DNA from: Rhynochetos jubatus
Taxonomy: Eukaryota; Chordata; Aves; Eurypygiformes; Rhynochetidae
Length of the DNA: 64,000 nucleotides
NCBI GenBank assembly: GCA_027574665.1
Contig: CM050656.1
Span: 15,947,501 to 16,011,500 of the forward strand
Direction of reading: 5' to 3'
Shown: positions 61,028-64,000 of the stretch, piece after piece
Layout of the letters: the number at the start of each line of letters is the position of its first letter
Position numbering within the stretch: position 1 is the stretch's first letter
The notes under the pieces: model-generated
Told to the model about the DNA's origin: nothing
Seen by the model: only the letters and a program-made list of their open reading frames with translations
Databases searched by the model: none
Made by a program: the position numbers and the translations under genes

Positions 61028-62635
61028 TCAGTGAATTCAGACATTGAACTGTTGACCACAACTCTCTGAGTGCAACCAGTTCTTTATCCACCCAGCGGTC
61101 CACCCATCAAATCCATGCCTCTCCAATTTAGAGACAAGGATGTCAAGCAGAATGGGAAGGAGAGAAGTCTATTTCCGTCATTCTCTGGGAAAGCAGCAGC
61201 CTGCAATGGTAGAAGTTTGTGATGAGTGCTTCTAGCCACCCTCTCAGTCAAGCAGGGACTGGTCCCTATCTCTCTGGGCACATCAACAGGGCTGCCTGGG
61301 CAAACTTCTTTTTCAAAGACTGTTTATAATCTGACATGAGGAACACAGCTCTTTTTCCCAATGGACTATAAGAAAGGAAGGACACTTCTCCGCAGCCAGA
61401 ATGCAAAAAAACTTTTGTCTCACACACAAAGTTTAGGGGAAAAATGTTTCCTGAAGGCATCCTTTTCCCTTCTACTCATCTTGCCCAACACACCTCGGTG
61501 AGTCTTCTTGCAGATCAAGTCATATTAGAAACTTCCAGGTTAGTAAGTTTATTGTGATCGCTGAATTATAGTACACCTGACCATCATTTAGGGAGTTTTT
61601 TGGTTTTACATTACTTCTATCTGTTGCCACATTTGCCAGTGAATTTCAAAAGACAGTTATAATTATTTACAGAAGGTGATGGTTTACTGATTTTTTTCCA
61701 TTTAGCTTGCCAGAGATCCTGAGTGAGTTTGTAAAATTGCTTTTAGACCAACCTCTGGCAATAGTGCTCAGTATGGGTTACCTGAACATTATCTAAACAA
61801 TAATAGTAGATGTCTGGCAAGAAGCCAACAAAGGTAATGCAGGCTGAGTCTGTCTGCAGAGCAGTAATGATCTAATGACTAAAGCTGAGAAACACAAGAA
61901 AATCTGGGAGCCCCAAATACAATTAAGGAGTAAGCAGGCTGAGATGCAGAGGAGTAATCCCAGAGGGACACAAGCAAATGAATGATGATTAATACCAGTA
62001 TGTGTTATGCTTGATAGGATGAGTCACAGCAATTACACTAGTGATTCTAAACTGAGGGCAGGGCATACGGTTGCATATAAGGCTCAGAAGTGTTATTATG
62101 TCCAGATATCACCTACATCATTTTAAAATAGTACCTGTAATGATTGCACCATGAGCTGTTCAAGAATATACATGCATGGAAAGCACTATGAAGCTTGTTA
62201 TGCTAAAATTGCTGCATTGATACTAAAAATACAATTTTTACAGTCCAAATTCCTCTCTGGCTATTACAACAAAAGCATCTGCTCCCTGTTGCTACTCAAG
62301 ACAAGACTGCCTGCCCTTTAAGTGAATGGGATTTTTGGAATAAACTATCAGGATGATTATGCTTTCCGCTGCTGCAGGGATTTTTATTTACTTCTACAGC
62401 ATATTAATATAGACAAGTAAAAAATCCAGATAAACATTTTTTGGTTTTACTAGATGGCAAAAGCATATAACTACATCGCTTAGAATCTCATCAGCTCCCA
62501 TCAGTCTAAGCTACTTTATGAACATATTTATAACTGCTGAGTATAGAGCAATTATGGGAAAACATTCTCCTTTCTGAATGCATCTGCACATTTAGTACGG
62601 TTTGATCTAATTAAAGTCACTTCCATTAAAGTCAA

Positions 62636-62655
62636 CTGGAGTATTCCCACTCCAG
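62636..62655. repeat. Short hairpin, 7-bp stem
   Basis: ctggagt (62636-62642), spacer attccc, actccag (62649-62655). Upstream 'cattaaagtcaactgg' is similar to the core of the palindromic relics, so it may be a fragment of that family. Confidence 0.4.
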
Positions 62656-63499
62656 GGTAAGGCAAAGACACAATAGGCACAAGAGGACCCCAATTCGTAC
62701 AGCCAAAGCTTCAGTTTTAACCACATAAGGATATTTCTAGAAATTATCTGAAACATGACCTAAACACAAATCTCAGCTGAGACTGCAAGTTGTTTGGTTT
62801 TATTTTCTGTGTAGGAGTCAAAACCCTTCCTATTTAGTGTGGGGTATCATATAGGAAACTGTACTCTAAACAAACACCATTTGTGGACAAGAAATTAGGG
62901 GAAAAAACAAATGTCGAAGTCCCACATGCCATAATTTGCAGGCAGTTGAAATTGATCTCAATACTTCTCTCAATTATTTTGTTTTCTGAGAGAGACAGTG
63001 ATATATTTTAGGTTTTCCTGTGCTCTAAATACTCTATCAGCACTAATATCTGGAAGACAATAGAAAGAAGTTTAAAAAAGAAAAAATATCATGTGTGTAG
63101 TTTGATACAGCTATAAAGATAGACTACTTGTTTTTAATGGAGAAACAAGAAAAGATCTGAAGCACTTTAAAAATGACAGGCAAGTTTAACAGGCTTAATT
63201 CATAATTCCATATTAAATTCACATTGATTTTTCTCACCAATACCCTCTTTATCTAAACAACTTTGATTGTCAAAAGCCTGGGGACACTGCCAAAGACCAC
63301 TTCATTTATACGTTCAGTAGGAATTTTTAGGTCTCACAAATATAACTACTTTATGTTTAGTTCAGGACAATTAAATATTCCCACTTGAGGCAGCTGGGGA
63401 ACAAAGTTTATTTCAGAGATTTGTCAAGAGGCAAAATACCCTTGCTCACATGACCAAGAATACTTAACAAAAGTTTTTAATAGCTGAGCAGAAACTACA

Positions 63500-63530
63500 C
63501 ACAGTGTCATTGACTTCAATGGTTTTTCAC
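63500..63530. repeat. Possible palindromic-repeat core scrap
   Basis: 'gtcattgacttcaatggttt' is nearly identical to the central motif remembered for the reptile/bird palindromic repeats ('cccattgacttcaatggga'). No arms are recognisable, so confidence is low. Confidence 0.25.
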
Positions 63531-64000
63531 TTACCTATATTGAAGGAGAAGTTTTGTCTAACATGCTGGATTTGTTTTCTTTAAAGGAAAATCCATGGAA
63601 TGTGTATATTGACCAAATGTCAAGGTAAATACAGATGGAGATATTTTCATTACATTCTAAGCCAGATTCTTCAATGACAGACTTATTTTTAAGCGTAATT
63701 ACAGTGGGGTAGTTAGTGACAAAGCAAGTCTTTTGTTTTAAGTAACCAGCTCAGCGAATATCTTTTAATGAAGCTGATTTGATCTTTAGTTTTCAAAAAT
63801 TAGGAAGGCAGAGATCACCTAAGTATTATGTCAAAACACAGGGCTGAGCAGAGAAATTAAAAAGGAGAAAAAATTTTGGACCATAGTAAGACAGGGTAAT
63901 TATATTTAAGGAATTCAAACTTGTAAAGACTTTAGTGACAATTTAACATTACTTTTCAGGACACATCACTATCTTCCATTTTCTTCCCCTGTACATTGCT

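Larger units (their letters stand above)
60064..61160 (-). mobile_element. 5'-truncated CR1 LINE (avian)
   Basis: The longest interpretable element in the window. Its 3' end is at 60064-60095 on the plus strand, where 'gaatgaatcatagaatcatgg' is the reverse complement of the ATTCTATGAT-type CR1 tail, followed by 'gttggaagtgaacttaaagatcatc'. The minus strand encodes the C-terminal part of the CR1 reverse transcriptase: LFNIFASDMDGEIEYTLSKF then ADDIEL in 60824-61027, holding the FADD catalytic motif, and then LEGRDAIQRDLDRLERWA, KDLGVLVGEKLGMSCQ and ASRILGCIQRSVASR in 60504-60905. The two parts are in different frames. The block usually read as 'GVPQGSVLGP' just before LFNIF is missing. Upstream, 'ccatcaaatccatgcctctccaatttagagac' is the complement of [11 protein letters not shown]. 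About 1.1 kb is kept of a full length near 4.5 kb. Confidence 0.95.
61161..64000. other. Gene-free stretch to the end of the window
   Basis: AT-rich, no exon recognised. Contains a short hairpin at 62636-62655 and faint palindromic-repeat phrases near 62310-62360 ('ctttaagtgaatgggattttt') and 63500-63525 ('gtcattgacttcaatgg'). These resemble the core of the relics at 266 and 24617 but lack clear arms. Confidence 0.5.

Noticed and set aside
60526-61034. Plus-strand frames of 139 and 157 codons
   Set aside because: They are antisense to the CR1 reverse transcriptase and owe their openness to it.
1-64000. CRISPR arrays, tRNA or rRNA genes, bacterial-type operons
   Set aside because: None seen. 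No regularly spaced direct repeats, no cloverleaf with A/B boxes, and the repeats identify the DNA as vertebrate.

Overview
The window looks like bird nuclear DNA. The clearest evidence is a CR1 LINE of about 1.1 kb with the avian-type ATTCTATGAT-like 3' tail (60064-61160, minus strand), several shorter CR1 pieces, and a solo LTR of a bird ERVL-like family with an exact 5-bp target duplication (5422-6016). The rest is AT-rich, low in CpG, stop-rich in all six frames and full of short A/T runs, which is typical of vertebrate intergenic or long-intron DNA.

I find no host protein-coding exon I can defend. Apart from the frames inside CR1, the open frames are short, have no recognisable domain, and several overlap open frames on the opposite strand. 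No rRNA, tRNA, CRISPR array or bacterial-type operon is present. The window is best read as part of a gene desert or a very long intron.

Layout: 1-5.4 kb is unassigned with one small palindromic relic near 0.3 kb; 5.4-6.0 kb is the solo LTR; 6-12.4 kb is mostly unassigned with a MIR-like scrap and a possible conserved element near 8.2 kb. From 12.4 to 24.8 kb there are several eroded palindromic repeats (12.5, 16.9, 17.5, 21.2 and 24.7 kb), a G17 run and regulatory-looking AT-rich blocks near 20.3 and 20.7 kb. From 24.8 to 32.2 kb the DNA is unassigned, with a possible regulatory block at 26.2 kb and a GC-richer patch at 30.6-31.3 kb. From 32.2 to 45.1 kb there are CR1 or CR1-like relics at 32.2, 32.4, 38.9, 41.5 and 45.0 kb, plus a C20 run and a GC-richer patch at 42.9-43.5 kb. 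An old CR1-like LINE 3' part lies at 54.8-55.5 kb and the younger-looking CR1 at 60-61.2 kb.

No set of genes works together here. The parts of most interest are the relic palindromic repeats, which look like one or a few related ancient amniote families, and a few blocks whose motif content suggests conserved enhancers. These are inferences that need alignment to other genomes. I did not find evidence of a novel biological system.
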